Under the pieces are notes generated by a model, which did no database searches, was not told where the DNA came from, and saw only the letters and a program-made list of their open reading frames with translations. Shown one piece after another: positions 50,048 to 59,430 of a stretch of DNA of 64,000 nucleotides. Positions within the stretch are counted from its first letter, which is position 1. Every line of letters begins with the position of its first letter. The position numbers were made by a program, and so were the translations under genes. Source of the stretch: Bradyrhizobium murdochi. GTDB lineage: Bacteria; Pseudomonadota; Alphaproteobacteria; Rhizobiales; Xanthobacteraceae. The stretch spans positions 210,702 to 274,701 of the forward strand of contig NZ_KI421483.1 in the NCBI RefSeq assembly GCF_000472965.1. Reading direction: 5' to 3'.

Positions 50048-51643
50048 ATGCGGAGCGTTCAAGCGCTTGCCGCCGCAGTGTTGTTGCTGCTGCCGGCTTA
50101 TGATGTTGCATCGGCCGGCGAGCCGAAACAGGGCGGCATCCTCAGGGTCTATCATCGCGACAGCCCGGGCAGCGCCTCGATCCATGAAGGCGCGACCTTC
50201 TCGATCAACGTTCCCTTCATGCCGGTCTTCAACAACCTCGTCATGTTCAAGCAGGACGTCGCGCAGAACAGCGCAGATTCCATCGTCCCGGATCTGGCGG
50301 AGAGCTGGGCCTGGAGCAACGACGGCAAGAAACTCACTTTCAAATTGAGGCAGGGCGTCAAATGGCATGACGGCAAGCCGTTCACCTCAGCCGACATCAA
50401 ATGCACCTTCGACATGCTGATGGGCAAGTCGCAACAGAAGTTTCGCCAGAACCCGCGAAAGTCCTGGTACAATCAGGTCGAGGACGTGACGACAAACGGC
50501 GATTTCGAGGCATCGTTCAGCCTGAAGAGGCCGCAGCCGGCGTTGTTGTCGTTACTCGCCTCCGGCTACACCCCGGTTTACCCCTGCCACGTCTCCCCGG
50601 CCGACATGCGCACCAAGCCGGTCGGCACCGGCCCGTTCAAATTCGTCGAGTTCAAGGCCAACGAATCGATCAAGCTCACCAAGAATCCCGACTACTTCAA
50701 GAAGGGCCTGCCGCACCTCGACGGCATCGAGTTCACCATCATCACCAACCGTTCGACGGCCATTCTCGGATTTGTCTCCGGGAAGTTCGACATGACCTTC
50801 CCGACCGAAGTGTCGATCCCGCTCTTGAAGGAGGTCAAGTCGCAGGCGCCGAATGCAGTATGCGTGGTCGAGCCGGTCAATGTCTCGACCAACATCATCG
50901 TCAACTCGTCCGCCCCGCCGTTCGACAATATCGACATTCGCCGCGCGCTGGCGCTGGTGCTCGACCGCAAGGCCTTTGTCTCGATACTGTACGAGGGACA
51001 GGCCGACATCGGCGGCACCATGCTTCCCGCGCCCGGCGGTTTGTGGGCGATGCCGAAGGAAATGCTGGAATCGATTCCAGGTTACGGTCCCGACGTCAAC
51101 GCCAATCGGGAAGAGGCGCGCAAGCTGATGCAGAAGGCGGGCTATGGACCGGACAAGCGCCTCGCCGTCAAGGTCGCCACGCGCAACATCCCGATCTACC
51201 GCGATCCCGCCGTCATCCTGATCGACCAGATGAAGAGCATCTATATCGACGGCGACCTCGACGTCGTTGATACCGCACAATGGTTCCCGAAGGTCGCCCG
51301 CAAGGATTACTCGCTCGGCCTCAACCTCACCGGCAATGCGGTCGACGATCCCGACCAGTCATTCTACGAAAACTATTCTTGCGGCTCGGAGCGCAACTAC
51401 ACCAACTACTGCAACAGGGAAATCGAGAAGCTGTTCGACGAGCAGTCGATGGAGAAGGATGCCGCCAAGCGCAAGAAGCTGGTCTGGGAGATCGACAAGA
51501 AGCTTCAGGAGGACGTGGCGCGGCCTATCATCTTGCACAGCCGCGCGGGCTCGTGCTGGCAGCCTTATGTCAAGGGCATCACGATCATGGTGAACAGCTC
51601 TTACAATGGCTACCGTTACGAAGACGTCTGGATGGACAAGTAA
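50048..51643 (+). CDS. Peptide-type ABC transporter substrate-binding protein (family 5)
   Basis: A 531-residue periplasmic binding protein with a signal peptide ending ASAGE and the SBP_bac_5 pattern: VPDLAESWAWSNDGKKLTFKLRQGVKWHDGKPFTSADI compressed as DxAESW and KWHDGKPF, and KLMQKAGYGPDKRL near the C-terminus. It binds oligopeptides or other solutes (many relatives carry opines, sugars or aromatic acids). The ATG is chosen for GGAGGGGA upstream. It leads a complete importer operon, SBP-permease-permease-ATPase-ATPase. Confidence 0.9.
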   Translation: MRSVQALAAAVLLLLPAYDVASAGEPKQGGILRVYHRDSPGSASIHEGATFSINVPFMPVFNNLVMFKQDVAQNSADSIVPDLAESWAWSNDGKKLTFKLRQGVKWHDGKPFTSADIKCTFDMLMGKSQQKFRQNPRKSWYNQVEDVTTNGDFEASFSLKRPQPALLSLLASGYTPVYPCHVSPADMRTKPVGTGPFKFVEFKANESIKLTKNPDYFKKGLPHLDGIEFTIITNRSTAILGFVSGKFDMTFPTEVSIPLLKEVKSQAPNAVCVVEPVNVSTNIIVNSSAPPFDNIDIRRALALVLDRKAFVSILYEGQADIGGTMLPAPGGLWAMPKEMLESIPGYGPDVNANREEARKLMQKAGYGPDKRLAVKVATRNIPIYRDPAVILIDQMKSIYIDGDLDVVDTAQWFPKVARKDYSLGLNLTGNAVDDPDQSFYENYSCGSERNYTNYCNREIEKLFDEQSMEKDAAKRKKLVWEIDKKLQEDVARPIILHSRAGSCWQPYVKGITIMVNSSYNGYRYEDVWMDK

Positions 51644-51654
51644 CGTCCGGCCGC

Positions 51655-51758
51655 GATAGCGTTTTCGAGCGAAGTGGATCCCGGTTCGCGTGAAGAAAAC
51701 GCGTCAAAACAAAAATCGAGAGCTCGGTTCTGATTCATCAGAACCGAGGGGACTCTAG
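51655..51758. repeat. Structured repeat, family C copy 2
   Basis: It aligns along its length with 27751-27857: GCGTTTTC pairs with GAAAACGC, followed by CGGTTCTGATT-CATCAGAACCG. It lies inside the ABC operon, 11 nt after the binding-protein stop and 25 nt before the first permease, where it could stop part of the transcripts or protect the binding-protein mRNA. Confidence 0.8.
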
Positions 51759-51783
51759 CCGATGGGTCAGGGAGAGTAGCCGG

Positions 51784-52731
51784 GTGTTTGCTTATATCGT
51801 GCGGCGCCTCGCGTTGATGCTCGTGACCCTGGTTGGGATCTCGATCATCATCTTCGTGTTGCTGCGCGTCGTCCCCGGCAACATCGTCGACATCCTGTTC
51901 GACGCCGCCGGCTTCGTCGATCCTACCGACAAGGCCAACCTGGAAAAGGAACTCGGCCTCGACCTGCCGATCTACCAGCAATATTTGAACTGGATCGGCG
52001 GGCTGCTGCACGGCGATCTCGGCTATTCCTACGTCTCGGAAAAGCCGACGCTGCAAGAGATCCTGCCGCGCATTCCGATCACCGCCAAGCTCGCGGGTCT
52101 CGCGCTGCTGTTCTCCGCCTCGATCGGCATTCCCCTGGGAGTGCTCAGCGCGGTTCATCAGGGATCGCGTCTCGACTACACGATGCGCGTCGTTAGCCTC
52201 AGCGGCCTGTCGCTGCCTTCGTTCTGGCTCGGACTGTTGATCCTGATGGCCTCGGTTTCCCTGTTCGGCCACATGCCGATCTACAATCCGAACCCGAAGA
52301 CCTGGACAGAGGCGTTCGCGATCTATGCCGTGCCGGCGATGGCGGTCGGTTTTCGCAGCGCCGCGCTGACCATGCGCATAACGCGCTCCTCGATGTTGGA
52401 AATTCTGCGGCAGGATTACATCCGCACCGCGCGCGCCAAGGGCGCGTCCGAGACTTCGGTCAATTATCGCCACGCGCTGAAGAACGCGATTCTGCCTGTT
52501 ATCACCGTGATCGGCATCGAGGCGGCGTTCCTGATCGGCGGGCTGATCGTCACCGAAACCGTGTTCAATATTCCAGGCGTGGCCCGTTTCCTGGTCGAGG
52601 CGCTGCGCTGGCGCGATTACCCGATCGTGCAGAATCTCGTGATGCTGATCGCCGTGGTCGTGGTGGTCGCGAACTTCACCGTCGACATGCTTTACGCCGC
52701 AATCGATCCGCGCATCCGGTATGGGGACTAG
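51784..52731 (+). CDS. Peptide-type ABC transporter permease (DppB-like)
   Basis: The 315-residue permease starts at GTG and has six membrane segments. The N-terminal TM reads RLALMLVTLVGISIIIFVLL, followed by the conserved RVVPGN, and the ATPase-contact EAA loop is DYIRTARAKGASE. It forms the channel with the next permease. A repeat element separates it from the binding-protein gene. Confidence 0.92.
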   Translation: MFAYIVRRLALMLVTLVGISIIIFVLLRVVPGNIVDILFDAAGFVDPTDKANLEKELGLDLPIYQQYLNWIGGLLHGDLGYSYVSEKPTLQEILPRIPITAKLAGLALLFSASIGIPLGVLSAVHQGSRLDYTMRVVSLSGLSLPSFWLGLLILMASVSLFGHMPIYNPNPKTWTEAFAIYAVPAMAVGFRSAALTMRITRSSMLEILRQDYIRTARAKGASETSVNYRHALKNAILPVITVIGIEAAFLIGGLIVTETVFNIPGVARFLVEALRWRDYPIVQNLVMLIAVVVVVANFTVDMLYAAIDPRIRYGD

Positions 52732-52735
52732 CCGC

Positions 52736-53629
52736 GTGACCACGATTAACTTCGAAAGCGAGTTGAGACGGGCCGGCGCCCATTCGACGCATGGCTGGCG
52801 CCGGCTGGTGTTCCTGGCGCAGCGCTATCTGCTCGGCACGATCGGCCTTGTCATCATGGTTATGTTCGTCTGGATGGCGATCTCGGCCGACCTGATCGCC
52901 CGCTACGACCCGCTCAGCGTCGATTCGGCGCAGCGGCTGGCAGCGCCGAACGCGGCGCACTGGATGGGAACCGATTCATTCGGCCGTGATGTCTGGAGCC
53001 GGATCATTCACGGCGCGCGGATCTCGCTGGCCGTCGGCATCGGCGCCACCGCGCTCGGATCGACGATCGGCGTCATCGTCGGCCTCGTATCCGGCTATCT
53101 GTCCGGCTGGGTCGATCTGCTGTTCCAGCGCGTCACCGACATCCTGCAGGCGCTGCCCTTGCTGGTGCTGGCGTTGGTGATGACGGCGGCGCTCGGTCCC
53201 TCGCTGCCGAACGTGATCATCGCGATTGCGATCCCGTTGATCCCCACCGTCGCCCGCGTTATCCGCGCCAATACGCTGGCGCTGCGCGAGCAGCCCTTCG
53301 TCGAGGCAGCAAAATCGATCGGCATGAGCGAGACCCGCATCGCGCTCCGCCACGTGTTGCCGAACACGCTCGCGCCTTTGATCGTGCTGGCGACCGCGCA
53401 GCTCGGCTCCACCATCCTCACCGAGGCCTCGCTGTCGTTCCTCGGCCTCGGCATCCCCGAGCCCTATCCGTCCTGGGGCCGCATGCTGTCGGAATCGGCG
53501 GCCGAATATGTCCGCACCGCACCGTGGCTGGTGATTTTCCCGGGCGTCGCCATCTCCCTTGCCGTATTCGGCACCAATCTGTTCGGCGACGCGCTCCGTG
53601 ACATCCTCGATCCGAGGCAGCGCGGCTGA
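52736..53629 (+). CDS. Peptide-type ABC transporter permease (DppC-like)
   Basis: The 297-residue permease has an N-terminal TM, then HWMGTDSFGRDVWSRIIHGARISL, the DppC-family signature, and an EAA loop VEAAKSIGMSETRIALRHVLPN. The GTG at 52736 has GGGGA upstream; an ATG at 52721 inside the end of the preceding gene is possible. It pairs with DppB. Its stop overlaps the start of the ATPase gene. Confidence 0.92.
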   Translation: MTTINFESELRRAGAHSTHGWRRLVFLAQRYLLGTIGLVIMVMFVWMAISADLIARYDPLSVDSAQRLAAPNAAHWMGTDSFGRDVWSRIIHGARISLAVGIGATALGSTIGVIVGLVSGYLSGWVDLLFQRVTDILQALPLLVLALVMTAALGPSLPNVIIAIAIPLIPTVARVIRANTLALREQPFVEAAKSIGMSETRIALRHVLPNTLAPLIVLATAQLGSTILTEASLSFLGLGIPEPYPSWGRMLSESAAEYVRTAPWLVIFPGVAISLAVFGTNLFGDALRDILDPRQRG

Positions 53630-54642
53630 TGATCGAGGCGCGCAAGGACGACACTATTCTCGATGTGAAGAACCTGCAGACGGTGTTCTTCACCAATTCC
53701 GGGCTGTTCCGCGCGGTCGACGACGTCTCGTTCACCGTCCGCCGCGGCGAGACGCTCGCGATCGTCGGCGAATCCGGCTGCGGCAAGAGCGTCACCGCGC
53801 TGTCGGTGATGCGGCTGGTGCCGGACCCGCCGGGCCGCGTGGTCGGCGGCTCGGTGACGCTGGAAGGCACCGATCTGCTCAGCCTCGATGAGGCCAAGAT
53901 GCGCGATATCCGCGGCAACCGGATCTCGATGATCTTTCAGGAGCCGATGACCTCGCTCAATCCGGTGATGCGGATCGGCGACCAGATCACCGAGGTGCTC
54001 CGCCTGCACCAGGAAATGACCGCGAAGGAAGCCTGGGCCAAGGCGGTCGAAATGCTGCGCCTGGTTCGCATTCCCGAGCCGGACCGGCGCGCGCACGAAT
54101 ATCCTCATCAACTGTCCGGCGGCATGCGGCAGCGCGCGATGATCGCGATGGCCCTGGCGTGCCGGCCGGCGCTGCTGATCGCGGACGAGCCGACCACCGC
54201 GCTCGACGTGACGATCCAGGCGCAGATCCTGGCATTGATCGTCGACCTGCAAAAGAGGCTCGGCACCGGCTTGATCCTGATCACGCACGATCTCGGCGTC
54301 GTCGCGCAAACCGCGCAACGCGTCATCGTGATGTATGCCGGCAAGAAGGTCGAGGAAGCGACGGTAGAGGACCTGTTCGAAAATCCAAAGCATCCCTACA
54401 CGCGCGGGCTGATGGCCTCGATGCCCGCGGTGATCTCGTTTGGTGCCAAGACCGATGCGCGACTGAATGAGATTCCCGGCATGGTTCCGTCGCTGACCAA
54501 CTTGCCGCCAGGCTGCGCCTTTGCGCCACGCTGCCGCCTTGCTGTGGACCGATGCCGCGCCGAATATCCGCCACTGCAGGAAATCGATGCCAATCACCTC
54601 GCGGCGTGCTGGCGCGCAACCGAATTGGTAGGCGCGCCATGA
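53629..54642 (+). CDS. Peptide-type ABC transporter ATP-binding protein (DppD/OppD-like)
   Basis: A 337-residue ATPase with Walker A GESGCGKSV, FQEPMTSLNPVMRIGDQI, signature LSGGMRQRAMIAMAL and Walker B LLIADEPTTALD. The C-terminal CAFAPRC-DRC cysteine cluster of OppD/DppD (possible Fe-S site) is present. It overlaps the DppC and DppF genes by 1 and 4 nt. Confidence 0.92.
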   Translation: MIEARKDDTILDVKNLQTVFFTNSGLFRAVDDVSFTVRRGETLAIVGESGCGKSVTALSVMRLVPDPPGRVVGGSVTLEGTDLLSLDEAKMRDIRGNRISMIFQEPMTSLNPVMRIGDQITEVLRLHQEMTAKEAWAKAVEMLRLVRIPEPDRRAHEYPHQLSGGMRQRAMIAMALACRPALLIADEPTTALDVTIQAQILALIVDLQKRLGTGLILITHDLGVVAQTAQRVIVMYAGKKVEEATVEDLFENPKHPYTRGLMASMPAVISFGAKTDARLNEIPGMVPSLTNLPPGCAFAPRCRLAVDRCRAEYPPLQEIDANHLAACWRATELVGAP

Positions 54643-55640
54643 GCGACCAACGCCCCCTCCTTGAAGTCACCGACCTCGTCAAGCATTACGCGGTGCGCGG
54701 CGGCGTCCTGCGCCGGCGCGTCGGCACCGTGCACGCAGTCGACGGCGTCAGCTTCTCGGTTGCCAAAGGCGAGACGCTCGGGCTGGTCGGCGAATCCGGC
54801 TGCGGTAAATCGACAGTGGCGCGCAGCGTGCTGCGGCTGGTGGAGCCGTCCAGCGGCGCCATCAAGCTGAACGGCACTGACATCACCGGGCTCAGCAAGG
54901 CCGAGATGCGGCCGCACCGTCGCTCCATGCAGATCGTGTTCCAGGATCCGTTCGCCTCGCTCAATCCGCGCATGACCGCGGGCGATATCGTCGGCGAGCC
55001 ACTCACCGTGCATGGGCTGGCAACCGGCCGTGCGCAGCAGGAACGCGTCGCGGAACTGTTCGCGCAGGTGGGATTGCGGCCCGATCAGATGAAGAACTAC
55101 CCGCACCAATTCTCCGGCGGCCAGCGGCAGCGCATCTGCATCGCGCGGGCACTGTCGCTCGGACCGAGCCTGATCGTGTGCGACGAGCCGGTCTCGGCGC
55201 TCGACGTCTCGATCCAGGCGCAGGTGATCAACCTGTTGATCGATCTGCAGCGCAAGAACGATTTTTCCTACCTGTTCATTGCGCATGATCTCGCCGTAGT
55301 CGCCCATATCAGCCATCGCGTCGCCGTGATGTATCTCGGACGCATCGTCGAAATCGCGGACAAGTCGGAATTGTTTGCGAACCCGCGGCATCCATATACG
55401 CAGGCGCTGCTGGCGTCGGTCCCGGTCGCTGATCCCAAGGCAAAGCGCCTTGCGCCGATGGTCGACGGCGACGTCCCGAGCCCGATCAACCCACCCTCAG
55501 GCTGCGCCTTCCACACTCGCTGTCGCTATGTCATGGACCGCTGCAAGATGGAGCGGCCGGCGCTGTTGGAGGCCGGCGAAGGACATCAGGTAGCGTGCTG
55601 GCTGAACGATGGCACGGGGCGACCGGAGCAGAATCCGTAG
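54639..55640 (+). CDS. Peptide-type ABC transporter ATP-binding protein (DppF/OppF-like)
   Basis: A 333-residue ATPase with Walker A GESGCGKST, FQDPFASLNPRMTAGDIV, signature FSGGQRQRICIARAL and Walker B LIVCDEPVSALD, plus a CAFHTRC-DRC cluster at the end. It starts inside the ATGA overlap with the DppD gene. Its stop codon TAG is part of the GTAGGG arm of a family B repeat, so the last residues (about GRPEQNP) may be the product of repeat insertion. Confidence 0.92.
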   Translation: MSDQRPLLEVTDLVKHYAVRGGVLRRRVGTVHAVDGVSFSVAKGETLGLVGESGCGKSTVARSVLRLVEPSSGAIKLNGTDITGLSKAEMRPHRRSMQIVFQDPFASLNPRMTAGDIVGEPLTVHGLATGRAQQERVAELFAQVGLRPDQMKNYPHQFSGGQRQRICIARALSLGPSLIVCDEPVSALDVSIQAQVINLLIDLQRKNDFSYLFIAHDLAVVAHISHRVAVMYLGRIVEIADKSELFANPRHPYTQALLASVPVADPKAKRLAPMVDGDVPSPINPPSGCAFHTRCRYVMDRCKMERPALLEAGEGHQVACWLNDGTGRPEQNP

Positions 55641-55723
55641 GGTGGGCAAAGCGAAAGCGTGCCCACCATTTCACCCGCAGCAGCAATGGTGGGCACGTCG
55701 CTAGGCTCCTTTGCCCACCCTAC
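55637..55723. repeat. Palindromic repeat, family B copy 3
   Basis: Outer arms GTAGGGTGGGCAAAG and TTTGCCCACCCTAC, inner arms CGTGCCCACCATT and AATGGTGGGCACG. It supplies the stop codon of the DppF-like gene and ends 4 nt before the stop of the convergent carboxylase gene, filling the whole intergenic space. Confidence 0.85.
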
Positions 55724-55727
55724 GCAG

Positions 55728-57704
55728 TCAGCCCGCCGCAATTTCCACGACGATACGCCCCGTCGTCACCTGCTCGCCCTCGGTGACATCGATCGACGAA
55801 ACCATGCCAGCAACACCTGCCATGTGCACATGCTCCATCTTCATCGCTTCCAGCGTCATCACCGGCTGGCCGACGGCAACCTGCTCGCCGGGCTTGACCA
55901 GCACCGCGACCACACGGCCGTTCATCGTCGCGCGCACCTTGCCGTCGCCGTCCGCCGCCGCAGCGGAGGCCGGTGCGGCCAGCGTCAGATCGCGGGCGGC
56001 GATCGAGGCTCCGCGATGCAGGGTGTACAGGCGACCGCCATCGCGCAGGAATCTCGCTGACTCCATCAGGCCATCGGTGCGGAAGCGGATCGTGTCGGGG
56101 CCGAGCTCGTCGATCTCGAAATGCCGCTCGTCGCCATCGAGGCCGGCGACATAACTCCCGTCGCGGTTCCGAACGATATCAACCTCGAACGCACCGTGAC
56201 CAAGGTCGATCCGCATCGTCAGCGGGAAAGTCGCCGCCAGGCTGCGTCCGCTGCGCCAGGGAGGCGCATGCGGGTTGGTGACATAAAGCAGCAATGCCGC
56301 CAGCACAGCCTCCGTACTGTCGTTCGCACGCGGCGCCAGCAATACGTCGCGGTGATTGCCGATGAAGGCCGTGGTCGCTTCGCCCTTGGCAAAGGCGGGA
56401 TGGCGCAGGCAGGAAATCAGAAACCCCTGATTGGTGGCGACGCCGAACGCCGCGGTCTGCTCCAGTCCGCAAATTAGCCGCCCGCGGGCCTCGTTGCGGT
56501 CGGCACCATGGCTGATGATCTTGGCGATCATCGAATCGTAGAACGGCGCAATCTCCGAACCCGATCGCAGCGCGTGCTCGACGCGGATGCCATCGGGCAT
56601 CTGCCACAGCGCCATGCGTCCCGATTGCGGCATGAAGTCATGGTCCGCGTCCTCCGAGCACAGCCGCACCTCGATGGCGTGGCCGGAGAATTTGACGTCT
56701 TCCTGCTTGAGCCCGAGCGGCTGGCCGGCGGCAATGCGCAATTGCAGTTCGACCAGATCGAGCCCGGTAATCGCTTCGGTGACGGGATGCTCGACCTGCA
56801 GACGCGTGTTCATTTCCATGAAATAGAACTCGCCGGACGGATCGAGCAGGAACTCCAGCGTCCCCGCGCCCTCATAGCCGATTGATTTGACGGCAGCGAC
56901 CGCGACGGCGCCCATGCGCGCCCGCAAGTCGGGCGTCACCTTTGGCGACGGCGCTTCCTCGATCAGCTTCTGGTGTCGGCGCTGCACCGAGCAATCGCGC
57001 TCGCCGAGATGAATGGCGTTGCCGTAGCGATCGCCGAATACTTGAATCTCGATGTGGCGGGGATCGACGATGGCGCGCTCCAGGATCAGCGTGGGATCGC
57101 CGAACGCGCCCTGCGCCTCCGACCTTGCACTGCGCAGCGCATCCGGAAATGCCGCGGCGTCTTCGACCAGCCGCATGCCGCGCCCGCCACCGCCGGCAAC
57201 CGCCTTGATCATCACGGGGAAGCCGATCTTCCTGGCCTCCGCCAGCATTACTGCGTCGCTCTGGTCCGCGCCCTGATAGCCGGGCACGATGGGAACGCCA
57301 GCCTTTGCCATGATGTCTTTGGCGCCGGCCTTGTTGCCCATCGCCCGAATCGCCTCCGGCGACGGCCCGATGAAGACCAGCCCGGCATCGCGGCAGGCCT
57401 GCGCAAAATCCTCGTTCTCGGCGAGGAAGCCGTAGCCCGGATGCACCGCGCCGGCCCCGCTGGCTTTGGCTGCGGCGATGATCGCGTCGATCCGCAGGTA
57501 GGATTGCGCCGGCAACGCTTCGCCGATCCGCACCGCCTGGTCCGCCTCACGCACGTGCATCGCATCACGATCGGCATCGGAATAGACGGCAACCACGCCA
57601 TAGCCGAGGCGGCGCGCGGTGCGCATGATCCGCAGCGCGATCTCGCCGCGATTGGCGACGACAATCTTGAAGAATGGCGTTCGCTTCATCTCGATTCCGC
57701 TCAT
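55728..57704 (-). CDS. Acyl-CoA carboxylase biotin carboxylase/biotin carrier subunit
   Basis: The 658-residue alpha subunit has a biotin carboxylase domain (FFKIVVANRGEIALRIMRTA; ATP-grasp with KAVAGGGGRGM; EMNTRLQVEHPVTE), a linker domain and a C-terminal biotinyl domain with EAMKMEH (Lys622). It carboxylates biotin with ATP and bicarbonate for the beta subunit encoded upstream, whose stop it overlaps by 4 nt. The layout is that of 3-methylcrotonyl-, propionyl- or geranyl-CoA carboxylases; the substrate is set by the beta subunit. An internal ATG five codons in is another possible start. Confidence 0.9.
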   Translation of the reverse strand: MSGIEMKRTPFFKIVVANRGEIALRIMRTARRLGYGVVAVYSDADRDAMHVREADQAVRIGEALPAQSYLRIDAIIAAAKASGAGAVHPGYGFLAENEDFAQACRDAGLVFIGPSPEAIRAMGNKAGAKDIMAKAGVPIVPGYQGADQSDAVMLAEARKIGFPVMIKAVAGGGGRGMRLVEDAAAFPDALRSARSEAQGAFGDPTLILERAIVDPRHIEIQVFGDRYGNAIHLGERDCSVQRRHQKLIEEAPSPKVTPDLRARMGAVAVAAVKSIGYEGAGTLEFLLDPSGEFYFMEMNTRLQVEHPVTEAITGLDLVELQLRIAAGQPLGLKQEDVKFSGHAIEVRLCSEDADHDFMPQSGRMALWQMPDGIRVEHALRSGSEIAPFYDSMIAKIISHGADRNEARGRLICGLEQTAAFGVATNQGFLISCLRHPAFAKGEATTAFIGNHRDVLLAPRANDSTEAVLAALLLYVTNPHAPPWRSGRSLAATFPLTMRIDLGHGAFEVDIVRNRDGSYVAGLDGDERHFEIDELGPDTIRFRTDGLMESARFLRDGGRLYTLHRGASIAARDLTLAAPASAAAADGDGKVRATMNGRVVAVLVKPGEQVAVGQPVMTLEAMKMEHVHMAGVAGMVSSIDVTEGEQVTTGRIVVEIAAG

Positions 57705-59317
57705 GGCCGGGCGACCGAGAATTGCATGCGCTGCGGTGAGCGGGCGTCCGCCTCGCGGCAGATCGCCAGCACTTCGGCAAGCACGCTGCGGGTATCGCGG
57801 GGATCGATCACGCCGTCGTCGAGCACCCGCGCGCTGGTCGAGAACACGTCCATCTGGCCGTCGAACACGCCCGTGATCTGCGCCTTCATCGCCTCCAGCT
57901 TTTCCTTATCGATCGGCTTGCCCCGCCGCGCCGCCGCAGCCTCGGTCACGATCGCCATGGTTTCGGCGGCCTGCTCGCCGCCCATCACCGCGGTCTTGGC
58001 ATTGGGCCAGGAGAAGCAGAAGCGCGGGTGGAAGCCGCGCCCGCACATGCCGTAATTGCCGGCCCCGAACGACGCTCCGCAATAGATCGTGATCTGCGGC
58101 ACGGTCGCCGACGTCACCGCCTGGATCATTTTGGAACCGTGCTTGATCATGCCGGCTTCCTCGTAGGCACGGCCTACCATGTAGCCGGTGGTGTTGTTCA
58201 TGTAGAGCAGCGGCGTGCGCGACTGGCAGCAGGCCTGGATGAAATGCGTCGCCTTGTTGGCGCCGGGCACGTCGAGCGGGCCGTTGTTGGTGATGATCCC
58301 GATCGCCTGCCCTTCGATGCGGGCGTGGCCGCAGACCGTTGCCGGGCCGTAATTCGCGCCGAACTCGGTGAAATCGGAATCGTCAACGAAGCGTGCGATG
58401 GCCTGGCGCATATCGACGGGACGCTTGTGGTCCATCGGCATGATGCCGAGCAGTTCCTCGGCGTCATAGCGTGGCGGCTTGAAGGACAATGCCGCAGGCT
58501 TCGGCCGATCCCATTCCAGGTTGGCCATGATATCGCGCGCGATGCGCAGCGCGTCGCGGTCGTCCTCGGCGAGATAGTCGCCAAGACCCGAAATGGAGGT
58601 GTGCATCTCGGCGCCACCGAGTTCCTCCTCGGTTGCGATCTCACCCGTCGCTGCCTTCAAGAGCGGCGGCCCGGCCAGGAATGCGCGGGTGCGGCCGCGG
58701 ACCATGACGATGTAATCGGAGAGCCCGGTCTGGTAAGCGCCGCCCGCCGTTGACGATCCATGCGTCACCGTGACAACGGGCAGCCCCGCGGCCGACAGCC
58801 GCGCCAGATTGCGAAAAATGTTGCCGCCGCGGATGAAATCCTCGACGCGATAGCGCAGCAGATTGGCGCCGGCGCTTTCGACCAGTTGCACATAAGGCAG
58901 CTTGTTTTCCAGCGCCAGTTCCTGCACCCGCAGCGTCTTGTCGAGACCGTACGGCTGCAACGCGCCGGCATCGATGCCGGAATCATTGGCGCTGACCATG
59001 CAGCGGATGCCGGAGACGAAGCCGATACCGGCGATCACGCCGCCGCCGGGAACGCTCTTCTCGGCATCCGGCACGTCGAACATGTAGCCGGCAAGCGTCG
59101 ACAGCTCGACAAAGGGCGAGCCCGGATCGAGCACCAGCGCCACGCGCTCGCGCGGCAGTAACTGCCCGCGCTTGTGGAAGCGGTCCTTGGCTGCGGCCGA
59201 TGCGGCCCGCGCGCGCTCTTCGAGCGCGCGCATCCGCGTGATCAGCGCCAGCATACCGTCGCGGTTGGCCTGGAAGGTAGCGCTGGAGGGGGAGATGGTG
59301 GATTCAATTACAGCCAT
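57701..59317 (-). CDS. Acyl-CoA carboxylase carboxyltransferase subunit (methylcrotonyl/geranyl-CoA type)
   Basis: A 538-residue crotonase-fold carboxyltransferase. Motifs include RGQLLPRERVALVLDPGSPF, VVTVTHGSSTAGGAYQTGLSDY with the oxyanion Gly pair, LLKAATGEIATEEELGGAEMH and GANYGMCGR-type loops at ASFGAGNYGMCGRGF. It transfers CO2 from biotin to an acyl-CoA. The sequence resembles methylcrotonyl- and geranyl-CoA carboxylases more than propionyl-CoA carboxylase. It is first of the two-gene carboxylase operon. Confidence 0.88.
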   Translation of the reverse strand: MAVIESTISPSSATFQANRDGMLALITRMRALEERARAASAAAKDRFHKRGQLLPRERVALVLDPGSPFVELSTLAGYMFDVPDAEKSVPGGGVIAGIGFVSGIRCMVSANDSGIDAGALQPYGLDKTLRVQELALENKLPYVQLVESAGANLLRYRVEDFIRGGNIFRNLARLSAAGLPVVTVTHGSSTAGGAYQTGLSDYIVMVRGRTRAFLAGPPLLKAATGEIATEEELGGAEMHTSISGLGDYLAEDDRDALRIARDIMANLEWDRPKPAALSFKPPRYDAEELLGIMPMDHKRPVDMRQAIARFVDDSDFTEFGANYGPATVCGHARIEGQAIGIITNNGPLDVPGANKATHFIQACCQSRTPLLYMNNTTGYMVGRAYEEAGMIKHGSKMIQAVTSATVPQITIYCGASFGAGNYGMCGRGFHPRFCFSWPNAKTAVMGGEQAAETMAIVTEAAAARRGKPIDKEKLEAMKAQITGVFDGQMDVFSTSARVLDDGVIDPRDTRSVLAEVLAICREADARSPQRMQFSVARP

Positions 59318-59331
59318 GAACTAACTCACTC

Positions 59332-59427
59332 CGTCATTCCGGGATGGTCCGAAGGACCAGACCCGGAATCTCGAGATTCTCAGGGGCGCAAGGGCGCCCT
59401 ATAGTTCGCTTCGCGCCCCGGAATGAC
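59332..59427. repeat. Palindromic repeat, family A copy 2
   Basis: It starts CGTCATTCCGGG and ends CCCCGGAATGAC, with the inner stem GGTCC-GAA-GGACC. The second inner stem is replaced by GGGGCGCAAGGGCGCCC sequence. It ends 3 nt before the stop of the minus-strand beta-keto acid cleavage gene. Confidence 0.8.
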
Positions 59428-59430
59428 AGT

